Assembly: GCA_964637445.1 (NCBI GenBank)
Contig: CAZWWS010000028.1
Location: 1-32,092, forward strand
Origin: M3 sp964637445
GTDB lineage: Bacteria; Bacteroidota; Bacteroidia; Bacteroidales; Muribaculaceae
Direction: 5' to 3'
DNA length: 32,092 bases
The position numbers and the translations under genes are program-made. The notes beneath the pieces are model-generated. The model ran no database searches. It was not told the DNA's origin and saw only the letters and a list, made by a program, of their open reading frames with translations. The first letter of the stretch is position 1. Each line of letters opens with the position of its first letter. This document shows, in pieces, positions 21,875-31,042 of the stretch.

Positions 21875-22609
21875 TCATGGGATATTTTGGCAACTACACG
21901 TCGGATTGGGTCGAAGTGAGATGGTGTGAAATGAGGTTGATAGGATGTCGAAGGTTAGAAGCCGATTGGTCAGTAGAGAGCCTATTCCCGTGATATATTT
22001 TATTGCTTCAGAGGCTTGAATAGAGCCGAGAATGCCGGGGATTGCTCCGAGCGGGCCTACGGGTACAGTGGCGGTTTGCTTGGCATCGGGTATGAGGCAG
22101 CGATAGCAAGCTGTCGAGGGGATAACGGTCATCGTGTGCCCAGAGTAGTGCGATATTGCGCCGTGGTTAAACGGCTTTCGGGCCGCCACGCATAGATCGT
22201 TGATGAGATATTTGGAGCCGAGATTGTCGGTGGCATCGATTACGAAATCATAGTGAGGCAGAATCTCATAGGCATTTTCTGCGGTGAGAAATTGGGTGTA
22301 GGCAGTCACCGTGATATTGGGGTTGAGGCGAATGAGCTTTTCTTTGGCGGAGATGGCTTTCGGACGACCCACGTCGGCTGTGGTGTGGATCACTTGTCGC
22401 TGGAGGTTGGAGTAGTCCACGCAGTCGCCATCGATGACGCCTATTTCGCCCACTCCGGCGGCGGCGAGATATAACAAGACGGGCGAACCGAGTCCGCCGG
22501 CTCCTACCACGAGCACTTTGCCGTTTTTCAGTCGTAATTGTCCCTCTTCTCCGATTTCTGGGAGTGCAAATTGTCGCGCATAGCGTTGTAGTTCATCAGA
22601 ATTAAACAT
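21875..22609 (-). CDS. ThiF/MoeB/HesA-family adenylyltransferase
   Basis: This E1-like enzyme adenylates the C-terminal glycine of a ubiquitin-like sulfur carrier (ThiS, MoaD or similar). The 244-residue product shows RYARQFALPEIGEEGQ, the nucleotide-binding VLVVGAGGLGSPVLLYLAAAGVG, DGDCVDYSNLQRQ and DFVIDATDNLGSKYLIND. Zinc cysteines are in CYRCL and a terminal CSC. The position of the E. coli MoeB/ThiF crossover cysteine reads Thr (QTATVPVG), and there is no rhodanese domain. The ATG at 22609 is preferred over the TTG at 22624, which lies inside birA. It is the last gene after birA on the strand, and no carrier-protein gene is nearby, so thiamine versus molybdopterin cannot be decided. Confidence 0.88.
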   Translation of the reverse strand: MFNSDELQRYARQFALPEIGEEGQLRLKNGKVLVVGAGGLGSPVLLYLAAAGVGEIGVIDGDCVDYSNLQRQVIHTTADVGRPKAISAKEKLIRLNPNITVTAYTQFLTAENAYEILPHYDFVIDATDNLGSKYLINDLCVAARKPFNHGAISHYSGHTMTVIPSTACYRCLIPDAKQTATVPVGPLGAIPGILGSIQASEAIKYITGIGSLLTNRLLTFDILSTSFHTISLRPNPTCSCQNIP

Positions 22610-22620
22610 GATTGGTCTTA

Positions 22621-23376
22621 TCAAATAAGTTGTTCTACTTCTTTGAAAGCATAAAATCTATTGATGCCTAATGTGTCGACGAGATGTAGCATTCCGGTAG
22701 GAGCCACATCGCCGATACGAGCTTGAAACGTACTGCCGGTTGCCGTGTCGCGATATGAGTGTAGTCCGTTGCGATGCCATAGGCGGGTCATATACTCTCC
22801 ATGCAAGTGGTGAAGCATCGACTGTCGGCATAGCCGGTCGAATGTGGAGCGTATTTCGGAGCTCACTTGTAGCAGCAACGTGTCTAAGTCGGTTGTGCTG
22901 CCTGTGAGTTGTCGTATCGAGATGGGATTGGGGGCATTGCTAACCCATAGTTGTTGGTTGACATTGATACCTATACCGGTGATGCTGTGTAGGATTCTGC
23001 TACCCGAGAGTACATTCTCAATGAGAATGCCACAAATTTTTTTGTCGCCTACATAGATATCGTTGGGCCACTTTACCTCTACTTGTCGGTCGGGGATATG
23101 GTGTTGCAGCACCGTGGCAATGGCTACAGCAACAGCTTCGGAGATGGCAAATTGCTGTCGAGCCTCAATCTGTTGCGGTCGGAGCAGGATGGAAAAAGTG
23201 AGGTTTTTACCCGGCTCGGCTTCCCAAGAGTTGCCACGCTGTCCGCGCCCGGCAGTCTGCTCGCGAGTGGTCACGATGGTGCCGTGGGGGGCGGTTTCGG
23301 CTATCGACGCCATGTAGGTATTGGTCGACTTTGTGCTGTCGAGCCTAATAACCATCGGCTCATTTTCAGTCGTCAT
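22621..23376 (-). CDS. birA: Biotin--[acetyl-CoA-carboxylase] ligase
   Basis: BirA makes biotinyl-AMP and attaches biotin to carboxylase carrier domains. The 251-residue form (ATG at 23376) has RLDSTKSTNTYM, the biotin-binding GRGQRGNSWEAEPGKNLTFS, VEVKWPNDIYVGDKKICGILIEN and GIGINVNQ. There is no N-terminal helix-turn-helix, so it is a class I ligase that cannot repress transcription. The chosen start overlaps the end of tsaE by 11 nt, suggesting coupled translation. A longer form from 23418 would add 14 residues inside tsaE and is less likely. Confidence 0.95.
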   Translation of the reverse strand: MTTENEPMVIRLDSTKSTNTYMASIAETAPHGTIVTTREQTAGRGQRGNSWEAEPGKNLTFSILLRPQQIEARQQFAISEAVAVAIATVLQHHIPDRQVEVKWPNDIYVGDKKICGILIENVLSGSRILHSITGIGINVNQQLWVSNAPNPISIRQLTGSTTDLDTLLLQVSSEIRSTFDRLCRQSMLHHLHGEYMTRLWHRNGLHSYRDTATGSTFQARIGDVAPTGMLHLVDTLGINRFYAFKEVEQLI

Positions 23377-23809
23377 AGTCGGGTAGGTCGAGCGTAATCT
23401 CGCGAGAGTCGTCGTCAAGCACTTTGAGCGTTACTTTCACGGTGTCGTCGGGTAGTATGTCTTCGATGCGTTCGGGCCATTCGAGCAAGCAGAGTGCTCC
23501 GGAGTCGAAATAGTCCTCAACGCCTATATCAAACGCCTCTTCAAGCGACTCCAAACGATAGAGATCGAAGTGATAGATCAGTTCGGCAGTAGTGTCGGAG
23601 CGATACTCGTTGATGATGGAAAACGAGGGTGAATTGGTGGTGTCGTCCTCTACTCCCAATGCGCGCGACAAGGCATTGATAAAAGTGGTCTTTCCGGCGC
23701 CCATTTCGCCATAGAAAGCATATACGGTTTCATCGCCCATAGCGGCGATAAATTCTTTTGCAGCTTCGTCGATTCGGTCGAGCGATGCGATTTTGATTAC
23801 TTTTTGCAT
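23366..23809 (-). CDS. tsaE: tRNA threonylcarbamoyladenosine biosynthesis ATPase TsaE
   Basis: TsaE is the ATPase partner of TsaB-TsaD in making t6A37 on ANN-decoding tRNAs. The 147-residue product carries the Walker A motif GEMGAGKTT (residues 34-42), the family stretch TNSPSFSIINEY, then HFDLYRLES and LLEWPERI. Length is typical. It follows porX by 14 nt and overlaps birA, in a probable porX-tsaE-birA-thiF transcript. Confidence 0.96.
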   Translation of the reverse strand: MQKVIKIASLDRIDEAAKEFIAAMGDETVYAFYGEMGAGKTTFINALSRALGVEDDTTNSPSFSIINEYRSDTTAELIYHFDLYRLESLEEAFDIGVEDYFDSGALCLLEWPERIEDILPDDTVKVTLKVLDDDSREITLDLPDYDD

Positions 23810-23823
23810 AGTCGGTGAGTGAT

Positions 23824-25365
23824 TTATTTAGAGGTGAGTGTGATGAGTGGCACTATCATTTCTTCCATCGAGATGCCTCCGTGTTGGAAGGTGTCGGTGT
23901 AGTACTGCACATAGTGGTTATAGTTGTTGGGATAGGCAAAGAAGTCGCGACCGGTAGCAAATATATAAGCCGACGATACGTTGGGCGACGGCAGTCCGAA
24001 TAGCTCCGGACGTTTGATTTCATACACTTGCTTGGGGTTGTAGTTCAGAGCCTTGCCCACTTTGTAGCGTAGGTTGGTGTTGGTGTTCTTGTCGCCTACT
24101 ACCTTGATAGGATTGTCGACGCGGATGGTTCCGTGGTCGGTGGTGAGCACGATTTTATACCCCTTCTCGGCTATGCGACGGAATAGGTCGAGTGCCGACG
24201 AGTGGCGGAACCACGACTCGGTCAGCGACCGGTAGGCTGCATTCGACGAGGCGAGTTCGCGTATCATCTTCGACTCGGTGCGGGCGTGCGACAGCATGTC
24301 GATGAAGTTGAGCACCACTACGTTCAAGTCGTTGATCTCCAAGTCGGAGAAGTTTTGGATAAGTCGCTCTCCGGCTGCCGAATCGTTGATTTTGTTGTAG
24401 GAGAAACGGCATTGCCGACGATAGCGCTCGAATTGGGTGGCTATCAGTGGCGATTCGTTGAGGTTTTTACCCTCTTCCTCGTCTTCGTCGACCCATAGGT
24501 CGGGAAACATCTTGGCGATGCGTAGTGGCATCAGTCCCGAGAAGATGGCGTTGCGAGCATATTGAGTGACGGTGGGGAGTATGGAGCAATAGAGGTCTTC
24601 GTCAAACGTGAAGTAGTCGGAAAGTATAGGTTTGATAACTCGCCATTGATCGAGGCGGAAGTTGTCGATGAGGATAAAGAATACTTTCTCGCCTTTGTCG
24701 AGCAAAGGGAATACTTTGGTTTTGAAAATCTCGTGGCTCATCAGCGGATGCTGCTCGCCGGAAACCCATTTTTCGTAGTTCTTCTTGACAAACTTGGCGA
24801 AAGCGAAATTTGCTTCGGTCTTTTGCATGTCGAGCAGTTCGCCCATGTTGTTGTCGGTCGCTGCAAGTTCGAGCTCCCAAAACACGAGTTTGCCGTATAG
24901 CTCATACCAATCCTCGATGGTGTATGAGTCGTTGATGAGCGAAGTGATGCGTCCGAATTCTTGGCGATAGTCGGAGGTCGCTTGCTCCGATACCAACTGC
25001 TCGGAGTGCAGATTTTTCTTGATAGAGAGGAGTATCTGATGAGGGTTGACCGGCTTGATGAGATAATCGGCGATTTTGTTGCCGATAGCCTGGTTCATGA
25101 TGTTTTCCTCTTCGCTTTTGGTAATCATGATTACCGGCACATGCGGAGCCGATTGCTTGATGCGCGCGAGGGTTTCAAGACCGGTAAGTCCGGGCATATT
25201 CTCATCGAGAATGATCAAGTCGTAGTGGTTGGACTCAACCATTTCCAACGCATCGCGACCATTGTTGGCGGTGACGATGTCGTAGCCTTTGTTTTTGAGA
25301 AACATTATGTGGGGCTTGAGGAGATCGATCTCGTCGTCGGCCCAAAGTATGGTGTGATTGCTCAT
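23824..25365 (-). CDS. porX: PorX-like response regulator with PglZ output domain
   Basis: This is a 513-residue two-domain regulator. Residues 1-120 are a receiver domain: acidic pair D10/D11, phospho-acceptor D54 in IILDENMPG, then MITKSEEE and DYLIKPVNP. The output half is a PglZ/alkaline-phosphatase-superfamily domain (about 200-510: FFILIDNFRLDQW, SILPTVTQYARNAIFSG, VVVLNFIDMLSHAR, VLTTDHGTIRV, YVQYYTDTFQHGGISMEEMIVPL). In Porphyromonas and Flavobacterium, PorX works with the histidine kinase PorY to control type IX secretion, and its PglZ domain is reported to be a phosphodiesterase. It starts 21 nt after the SprE/PorW-like gene. Homologues occur in Bacteroidota lacking type IX secretion, so the target here is open. 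Confidence 0.93.
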   Translation of the reverse strand: MSNHTILWADDEIDLLKPHIMFLKNKGYDIVTANNGRDALEMVESNHYDLIILDENMPGLTGLETLARIKQSAPHVPVIMITKSEEENIMNQAIGNKIADYLIKPVNPHQILLSIKKNLHSEQLVSEQATSDYRQEFGRITSLINDSYTIEDWYELYGKLVFWELELAATDNNMGELLDMQKTEANFAFAKFVKKNYEKWVSGEQHPLMSHEIFKTKVFPLLDKGEKVFFILIDNFRLDQWRVIKPILSDYFTFDEDLYCSILPTVTQYARNAIFSGLMPLRIAKMFPDLWVDEDEEEGKNLNESPLIATQFERYRRQCRFSYNKINDSAAGERLIQNFSDLEINDLNVVVLNFIDMLSHARTESKMIRELASSNAAYRSLTESWFRHSSALDLFRRIAEKGYKIVLTTDHGTIRVDNPIKVVGDKNTNTNLRYKVGKALNYNPKQVYEIKRPELFGLPSPNVSSAYIFATGRDFFAYPNNYNHYVQYYTDTFQHGGISMEEMIVPLITLTSK

Positions 25366-25386
25366 GATGCGTTTCGTTGATAGATA

Positions 25387-28300
25387 TTATTCTAATAGTG
25401 GATCGTCGCCTTCGGAGCCGGTAGGATATTCGGGTATGACTACCGGTTTGGGCGGAGTAGCCTTGGGCTTTTCGGGAGCTTTCGGTTTCTCCGGCGCGGT
25501 GGGCTGTTGTGGAGTCGGTGTTGGAGCCTGAACCGGCGCTGAGGGTGCAGTGGGCGGAAGTTGAGGCTCTGCTACGATAGTGTCGGGCGCTATCGTAGCA
25601 GGTGCTACTGTGTCGACCGGCTCTATCGGGGCGTCAGGTGTGAGCAGGTCGGGTTGTTCGCCTTCGGCGGCTTCCTCTTCGGGCAGCTGCTCGAAGATGT
25701 CGTCGGGGATAGCTTGACGCACGGCTTCGGCGGCTGTACTTTCCTGGAGGAAGTTGAAATATTCATCAAATGAACGTCCTTGCGAGATTAATAGTTCAAA
25801 GTTCTTGACGCTTATCATCACGGGACGCACACCTCGCGGTATGTCCAAATTTTTATCAGACTCCATCACGCTGCGATAGTGGGTCACTTCGTTGAAGTTG
25901 TTGAAGCCTTTGACGAGAATCATGCCGAGACGACCGAAATTCATCTGTTCGAGGTCGAAATCTTTCACCACATAGCTTGTGAAGTTGTGGCGAGCAATAT
26001 TGTAAAGGAGTTGATTTGACGATACTTCGTCGGTGGCAAAAACGAAGATGAGCAGTTGCGGGTCGGCAGGGTTGAGGTCGAATGCGATTGAGTCGCCACC
26101 GCCTGTAGCAGTAGAGTCGTTGCCAAGACGGATGTCCCAAAGCATACCTCTGAGGTTGCTTCCCGAACCGCTGTTGATGCGGCGTCCCTGAGCCAATTGC
26201 TTCAAGTAAGAGGATGCGAGCGGGGTGATGTCGGTCTCGGGATAGCGTTCGAGTAGCTCTTTGAGTGTGGACTGGAACTTGTCGGGATTGTTTTCGGTCA
26301 CGTATGCCAACGCGTCGATAAACATGAATTTGGGCATGATCTTGCTCAGCGGATATTTATGCATCATCTCTTCGTAGGCGGCGTGAACCTCCTCGTTGCG
26401 GTTGTCGAGATAAGCATCGTAGGCTCGTTGGTACATCGCTTCTTGCTGTGAGTCCATCGCGCGAAGGTTTTCGATATAGTTCGGGTCTACCATCGCTTGC
26501 CCGTATTTCGACTCGGCAAAGTCGCTGAGTATCAGCTGACGATAGTGCTCGGCTTGTGTGGTGTCGCCTTGGCGTATATACATCAGATACATATTGTAGT
26601 ACACGTCAAGACGATAGATATTGTCGGGGTATCTGTCAAGAAGAGTGTTCCATTCGGTGGATGCCGACGGGTAGTCTTCGAGTTTGTCTTTGAGTATAAG
26701 TCCCATGTTGAAGTATCCCTCTTGTATGATGTCGTTGGCGGTAAGTCGTTCGGCATCGGTCTTGGGTATCTGCTTGAGGTAATATTCGGGATAGTGGGGG
26801 TCGCTCTCGCGCTCGGCTTTTTCTTTTTCGGCTTGCGCGTCGAGGGCTTCTTCCGGTGAGATGGTGTCGAGAGCTTCTTCGGTGTCGTCGTATTCGTTTT
26901 CGTTTGATTCAAACTCTTTGAAGTCAAACGATGCCTTGTTGCGGCGACGCCAGTCGTCTTCCAATCGTCGGCTACCCCACCGCTTTTGGAAGTCGGTGCG
27001 TCCGGCATTTCGGGTGGCTGTGTTGTAGAAGTACCACGAGTTGTCGGTGTTGAGCGTAAACGTAGTGGGCGCATTGTCGTTTTGCAATCCGGTGCCTTGA
27101 GCCGCTTGTTGGGCGAGATATTCTTCTTTGGCGGCTTTTTCGGCCTCCTCTTTTTCCTTCTTTTTGAGTTCTTCGATTATCTTGTCGATGACTTTCAGTT
27201 GCTCTTCCTCCGACATGGCCGACAGGCGTAGCAACGAGTCTTGCAAGGTTACATTTTGAGAATATACAGCAAGCTCGTCGAGCACGTCGGAACGGCGACG
27301 GAGAGTGGTGTAGTCGGGATAGGTCTCCGGTAGCAATGGCACTGCCTCGGCGTAGCAAGGTTGAGCCTTGTCGTACTGATGGAGTGTGAAGTACAGCTCG
27401 CCGAGAGTAATCTGACTTATCGCTTTGTCGATGCCGTTGCGTGTGCTCTTCTCGGCGGCGAGCACATAGTTGTCGATGGCGTTGAGGGTATCGCCACGCG
27501 ATAGATATAGGTTGCCGATAGCATAATATATCTGGTCGAGATACTCTTTGTTGCGGTCGTAGCGAGTCATTCGTTTGAGTGCTTTCACCTCGGAGGTGAT
27601 GTCGGAGCCTTGGAACACTTCGCTTTGGCGGATGCGCGCGTTGAACTTGGTGCGGTAAGGAGCGTTGGCCGCGCCTCCGGCTTTGCCGAATGCTTTGTAA
27701 GCCTCGGTGGGGTGTCCCGTAAGCGAGTAGAGCTGCCCGAGGAGGAAGTTGAGACGAGTCTTTTGTGCTCCACCGGCATATCGAATGGCTTCGATAAGAT
27801 AGGGGATAGCTTTTTCGTTGTCGCCACTCTTGATGTGGAAACTTGCAAACGAATAGTTGTAGAGCTCTTTGAGGGTCGACGAGGTGAGTTCGTCGGCTTT
27901 GATGCGAGTGAGAATGTTTTCTGCTTCATAAAGCCATCCCAACGAGCAGTAACTCCGTGCTTGCCACAACTTGGCCTCGGTCACTGTGTTGGGCAGCCAG
28001 TTGAAATGTTTTGATGTGTAGTAGAAAGTAGATGCCGCTCCGAGGAAGTCGCCGTTATGATATTGGCTACGTCCCATCATCATCCACGCATTGTGGAGAA
28101 ACGGGTTGTACTCGTCGCGCTTGAGCCACGCACGATATTTCGGGTCGTTGCCTTTACCGCTTTTTCGCTTGGGTCGTTTCTTTATGGAGTGAAGTTGTAT
28201 TGCCTTTTGGGCTTTTTCGATGGAGCGAGTGAAGTCGCCCGATGGTTGAGTGGCTTTGGGGTCGGCTTTAGCTTCGGAGGGGTGCATGAAGATGAGCGTG

Positions 28301-28497
28301 GAGCTATAGTCGTCTTCATATTTTCGCTCCATCTCTTTGAGGGTCTCTTTATAATGCTGATCGCCATTGAAGTAGACGTTGTAGCGCGTGGTAAATGCTT
28401 GATAAAAACGCGACGCGGCTGTGTTCTTTTTGGTGGAACACGCAGTGGCGATTGCGACTATCAATGCGATTGCGACTATGTAGGTGAGCTTCTTCAA
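25387..28497 (-). CDS. sprE: SprE/PorW-like TPR lipoprotein
   Basis: This is a 1036-residue predicted lipoprotein. The signal MKKLTYIVAIALIVAIATAC has a lipobox with Cys20. The start codon is TTG at 28497; upstream in frame a stop comes before any ATG. Next is the family opening RFYQAFTTRYNVYFNGDQHY, then TPR-like helical repeats (about 135-420 and 590-800, e.g. AAEKSTRNGIDKAISQITLG and YPSASTEWNTLLDRYP). A coiled coil rich in Lys/Glu lies near 430-465, and a Pro-rich, Ala/Thr-rich tail covers about the last 90 residues. SprE/PorW is a type IX secretion accessory lipoprotein of the periplasm/outer membrane. Adjacency to porX supports the name. Assignment is by pattern, not a search. Confidence 0.83.
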   Translation of the reverse strand: MKKLTYIVAIALIVAIATACSTKKNTAASRFYQAFTTRYNVYFNGDQHYKETLKEMERKYEDDYSSTLIFMHPSEAKADPKATQPSGDFTRSIEKAQKAIQLHSIKKRPKRKSGKGNDPKYRAWLKRDEYNPFLHNAWMMMGRSQYHNGDFLGAASTFYYTSKHFNWLPNTVTEAKLWQARSYCSLGWLYEAENILTRIKADELTSSTLKELYNYSFASFHIKSGDNEKAIPYLIEAIRYAGGAQKTRLNFLLGQLYSLTGHPTEAYKAFGKAGGAANAPYRTKFNARIRQSEVFQGSDITSEVKALKRMTRYDRNKEYLDQIYYAIGNLYLSRGDTLNAIDNYVLAAEKSTRNGIDKAISQITLGELYFTLHQYDKAQPCYAEAVPLLPETYPDYTTLRRRSDVLDELAVYSQNVTLQDSLLRLSAMSEEEQLKVIDKIIEELKKKEKEEAEKAAKEEYLAQQAAQGTGLQNDNAPTTFTLNTDNSWYFYNTATRNAGRTDFQKRWGSRRLEDDWRRRNKASFDFKEFESNENEYDDTEEALDTISPEEALDAQAEKEKAERESDPHYPEYYLKQIPKTDAERLTANDIIQEGYFNMGLILKDKLEDYPSASTEWNTLLDRYPDNIYRLDVYYNMYLMYIRQGDTTQAEHYRQLILSDFAESKYGQAMVDPNYIENLRAMDSQQEAMYQRAYDAYLDNRNEEVHAAYEEMMHKYPLSKIMPKFMFIDALAYVTENNPDKFQSTLKELLERYPETDITPLASSYLKQLAQGRRINSGSGSNLRGMLWDIRLGNDSTATGGGDSIAFDLNPADPQLLIFVFATDEVSSNQLLYNIARHNFTSYVVKDFDLEQMNFGRLGMILVKGFNNFNEVTHYRSVMESDKNLDIPRGVRPVMISVKNFELLISQGRSFDEYFNFLQESTAAEAVRQAIPDDIFEQLPEEEAAEGEQPDLLTPDAPIEPVDTVAPATIAPDTIVAEPQLPPTAPSAPVQAPTPTPQQPTAPEKPKAPEKPKATPPKPVVIPEYPTGSEGDDPLLE

Positions 28498-28543
28498 TGT
28501 GGAGTCGGTGTATAATTATATTAATAACGTGAGTGAGTGGCTA

Positions 28544-29362
28544 TTATTGCATGGCGCGTCGATGGCGAATGGTTTGGCTTACGCGAGCGATGATGTAGAT
28601 GGCGGCGAGGATGAGGACTATGAGCGACGAACAAGGCACATCTATCATTGCCGACAGGTTGAGACCGACTGCTCCGGCTATCATGGAGATGATGACCGAG
28701 GCTATCATCATGGGGCGAAATCGCCGGTAGAAGGTCTCGGCTATCATTTGTGGCAGCGAGAGCATCGAAATGAGCAACATGATACCTACAAGGCGAATGG
28801 TGAGCACAATACACACAGCCACGGCGATGGTCATCGCGTAGGAAATCAGACGCACCGGCAGGCGGCTCACGGTGGCAAAGTCGCGGTCGAACGTACAAGC
28901 TATTATGACGTGGTATTTGCTGACGAAAAAGGCTATAAGCAGAATGGTGAAGATAGCAAAGCTCCATAGGTCGGCGGTGGTGATGGTGAGAATGTTGCCG
29001 AAAAGAAAGGAGTTGAGGTCGGGCACATATCCCGGGGTGAGAAATACAAACAGCACACCGATGGCCATCCCGATAGCCCAAACAACTGCTATAGCGGAGT
29101 CTTCGCGCAACTTGATGCGAGATGAGAGCCATTCGACCGACACTGATGAAGCGACGGCAAATACGGTGGCGGTGAATATCGGATTTATCCCTAAGTAATA
29201 TCCCAATCCGAGACCTCCGAAGCAAGCGTGAGTGATACCGCCGGTGATGAATATCGTGCGACGTGTCATGATGTAGGTGCCTATGATGGCGGAGGCAATG
29301 GATATGATGAGGATGCCGAGTAGGGCGTTGCGGAAGAATGTATATTGAAATAGTTCGGTCAT
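28544..29362 (-). CDS. Metal ABC transporter permease (ZnuB/ABC-3 family)
   Basis: This 272-residue inner-membrane permease has about eight hydrophobic helices. It belongs to the ABC-3 family for zinc, manganese or iron uptake: FFRNALLGILIISIASAIIGTYIM, the conserved TRRTIFITGGITHACFGGLGLGYYLG, a hydrophilic loop SSRIKLREDSAIAVVW, and VRLVGIMLLISMLSLPQM-like segments. No ATPase or binding-protein gene is adjacent, so partners must be elsewhere. It overlaps the upstream gene by ATGA, which implies coupling. A long overlapping frame on the same strand (28521-29399) is a His/Arg-rich shadow. Confidence 0.93.
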   Translation of the reverse strand: MTELFQYTFFRNALLGILIISIASAIIGTYIMTRRTIFITGGITHACFGGLGLGYYLGINPIFTATVFAVASSVSVEWLSSRIKLREDSAIAVVWAIGMAIGVLFVFLTPGYVPDLNSFLFGNILTITTADLWSFAIFTILLIAFFVSKYHVIIACTFDRDFATVSRLPVRLISYAMTIAVAVCIVLTIRLVGIMLLISMLSLPQMIAETFYRRFRPMMIASVIISMIAGAVGLNLSAMIDVPCSSLIVLILAAIYIIARVSQTIRHRRAMQ

Positions 29363-29784
29363 GCTTGGGTGGGTTGATTCTGTTGTGTTCGTGCTTCATC
29401 GAGAAGCATTATCATCTCGTCGCGAACGTCGGGGGGCAACTGTATGTTGCGCTTTTTGAGGCTCCTTGCCCATCCTGAAATGTCGTGAGGCAGGAGGGTG
29501 AGGAGGATGTCGCGAAACTGCTCGATCTCGTCGTTGGAGTAGCTGTCGGCTTGTCGGTCGGCGTATTGGTCGAGTTCCTCATCGTCGTAGTAGATGATAT
29601 TATCGTCGATGGCGGCAAACTCGCGCTCGCAGATGGCGTGGAGTCCACAGCACTCACTGTCGTTGTGAGTCGGCGTTTCGGTAGCCACAGGCGCTTTCTC
29701 ATCACTGCTGTCGGGGCGGTGGGTGAGCCGAAGTATGGTGCCGACGACTATCAGAGAGGCAAGTATGATCAGTGCTGCCGTCAT
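29359..29784 (-). CDS. Small membrane-anchored protein, function unknown
   Basis: This 141-residue protein has one N-terminal transmembrane helix (ALIILASLIVVGTILRL). A variable Thr/Pro/Ser linker follows, then a Cys-containing ECCGLHAICERE segment, an acidic patch (DDNIIYYDDEELDQY), and a helical part with FRDILLTLLPHDISGWARSLKKRNIQLP. I recognise no family. It overlaps aroA upstream and the ABC permease downstream by 4 nt each (ATGA), so the three are translated as a unit. The cysteines could bind metal, which would suit the permease, but that is speculation. Confidence 0.82.
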   Translation of the reverse strand: MTAALIILASLIVVGTILRLTHRPDSSDEKAPVATETPTHNDSECCGLHAICEREFAAIDDNIIYYDDEELDQYADRQADSYSNDEIEQFRDILLTLLPHDISGWARSLKKRNIQLPPDVRDEMIMLLDEARTQQNQPTQA

Positions 29785-31037
29785 TGTGGCTCCTCTTCGA
29801 TGGATTGGTCGGCATCGACGATGGTAAATCCTGCGCTACGAAGATCGTCCCAATATTGCGGATACGACTTGCTCACTACCTGGGCATCGTTGATGACAAG
29901 CCCCGGCAGATAGATGGCGCACGGAGCAAAAGCCATGGCCATACGATGGTCGTCGTAGGTGTCGATAGAGATTTCGTCAGGGGTGATGAGTCGGCGCGAG
30001 CCATCCCAAATCAATTTGCTGTCGCTCTCGGTGTAGAGGCGGAAACTGAGTTTGGCAAGTTCGTTGACCAACGCTGTGAGACGATCTGTTTCTTTGATTT
30101 TAAGAGTCGACAATCCTGTGAGATGGAATGGAATGCCAAGCATGCAACACGTTACTGCTATGGTCTGAGCCAAGTCGGGTTGCTCGCTCATATCGAGAGT
30201 GAGTCGACTATTGAGGTCGGGTGATGGTGAGATGGAGGCCGAGTGATTGTCGTAGGTGGTGATGACGCCGAGGTCTTGAAATATTTGAGCGATGCGGCTG
30301 TCGCCTTGTACGCTCGGATTGTCTAACCCCACGAGCGAAAATTCCGAAGCCGACAATGCTGCTATTTCGTACCAATAAGACGACGCGCTCCAGTCGGCCT
30401 CGACAGAGAACGCTGTCGGATGATATGATTGCGGGGCAATGGTGATGAGGTTGCCTTCAAACGAGCTTTCGATGCCCCATTGCTCCATCATTTTAAGAGT
30501 CATCAAGATGTATGGGTGCGAGATGATATTTCCGATGAGAGATAGTCGGATGCCTTGCTCCATCACCGGAGCAATCATCAGCAAGGCGGATATGTATTGC
30601 GAACTGATAGAGGCGGGTAGTTCGATGTCGCCTCCTTGCAGATGCTTCCCACTGATGCGCAATGGCGGAAATCCCTCTTCGGCGGCATACTCAATCGTGG
30701 CGCCACATTGTCGCAAGGCGTCGACGAGCGCTCCGATGGGGCGCTTGCGCATTCGTTCAGTGCCGTCAATGGTCACGACGCGACCTTCATTGCAAGCGAA
30801 ATAGGCCGTGAGAAATCGCATCGCGGTGCCGGCTGCGCCGATGTTAATATCGTCGGATGTGCTACTCAACGCCTTGACCATCACATCGGTGTCGTCGCAG
30901 TGAGCCACTTTGTCGATGGGTATGGCATCGTGGGTGAGGGCGTTGATGATAAGAGCGCGATTGCTTATGCTTTTTGATAGGGGCAACTTGATGGTTGCGT
31001 CCATCGGTTCTTCGGGAGGAAATATTCTGTAGTTCAT
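29781..31037 (-). CDS. aroA: 3-phosphoshikimate 1-carboxyvinyltransferase (EPSP synthase)
   Basis: AroA joins PEP to shikimate-3-phosphate in aromatic amino-acid synthesis. From the ATG at 31037 the 418-residue product shows LPLSKSISNRALIINAL, GAAGTAMRFLTAYFA, TERMRKRPIGALVDALRQCGA, SSQYISALLMIAP, SVEADWSASSYWYE, TLKIKETDRL and the DDHRMAMAFAP signature. A longer frame from 31142 is rejected because the -7 box of its promoter lies between the two starts. The box is 5 nt from the chosen ATG. The gene begins a coupled trio with the small membrane protein and the ABC permease. Confidence 0.96.
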   Translation of the reverse strand: MNYRIFPPEEPMDATIKLPLSKSISNRALIINALTHDAIPIDKVAHCDDTDVMVKALSSTSDDINIGAAGTAMRFLTAYFACNEGRVVTIDGTERMRKRPIGALVDALRQCGATIEYAAEEGFPPLRISGKHLQGGDIELPASISSQYISALLMIAPVMEQGIRLSLIGNIISHPYILMTLKMMEQWGIESSFEGNLITIAPQSYHPTAFSVEADWSASSYWYEIAALSASEFSLVGLDNPSVQGDSRIAQIFQDLGVITTYDNHSASISPSPDLNSRLTLDMSEQPDLAQTIAVTCCMLGIPFHLTGLSTLKIKETDRLTALVNELAKLSFRLYTESDSKLIWDGSRRLITPDEISIDTYDDHRMAMAFAPCAIYLPGLVINDAQVVSKSYPQYWDDLRSAGFTIVDADQSIEEEPQ

Positions 31038-31042
31038 ATACG

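Noticed and set aside
21802..21993. 63-residue plus-strand frame beside the thiF-like gene
   Set aside because: It begins upstream of the only promoter-like box and then runs antisense to the thiF-like gene.
28521..29399. 292-codon His/Arg-rich frame on the minus strand
   Set aside because: It is a frame-shifted shadow of the ABC permease gene, whose own frame gives a coherent membrane protein.
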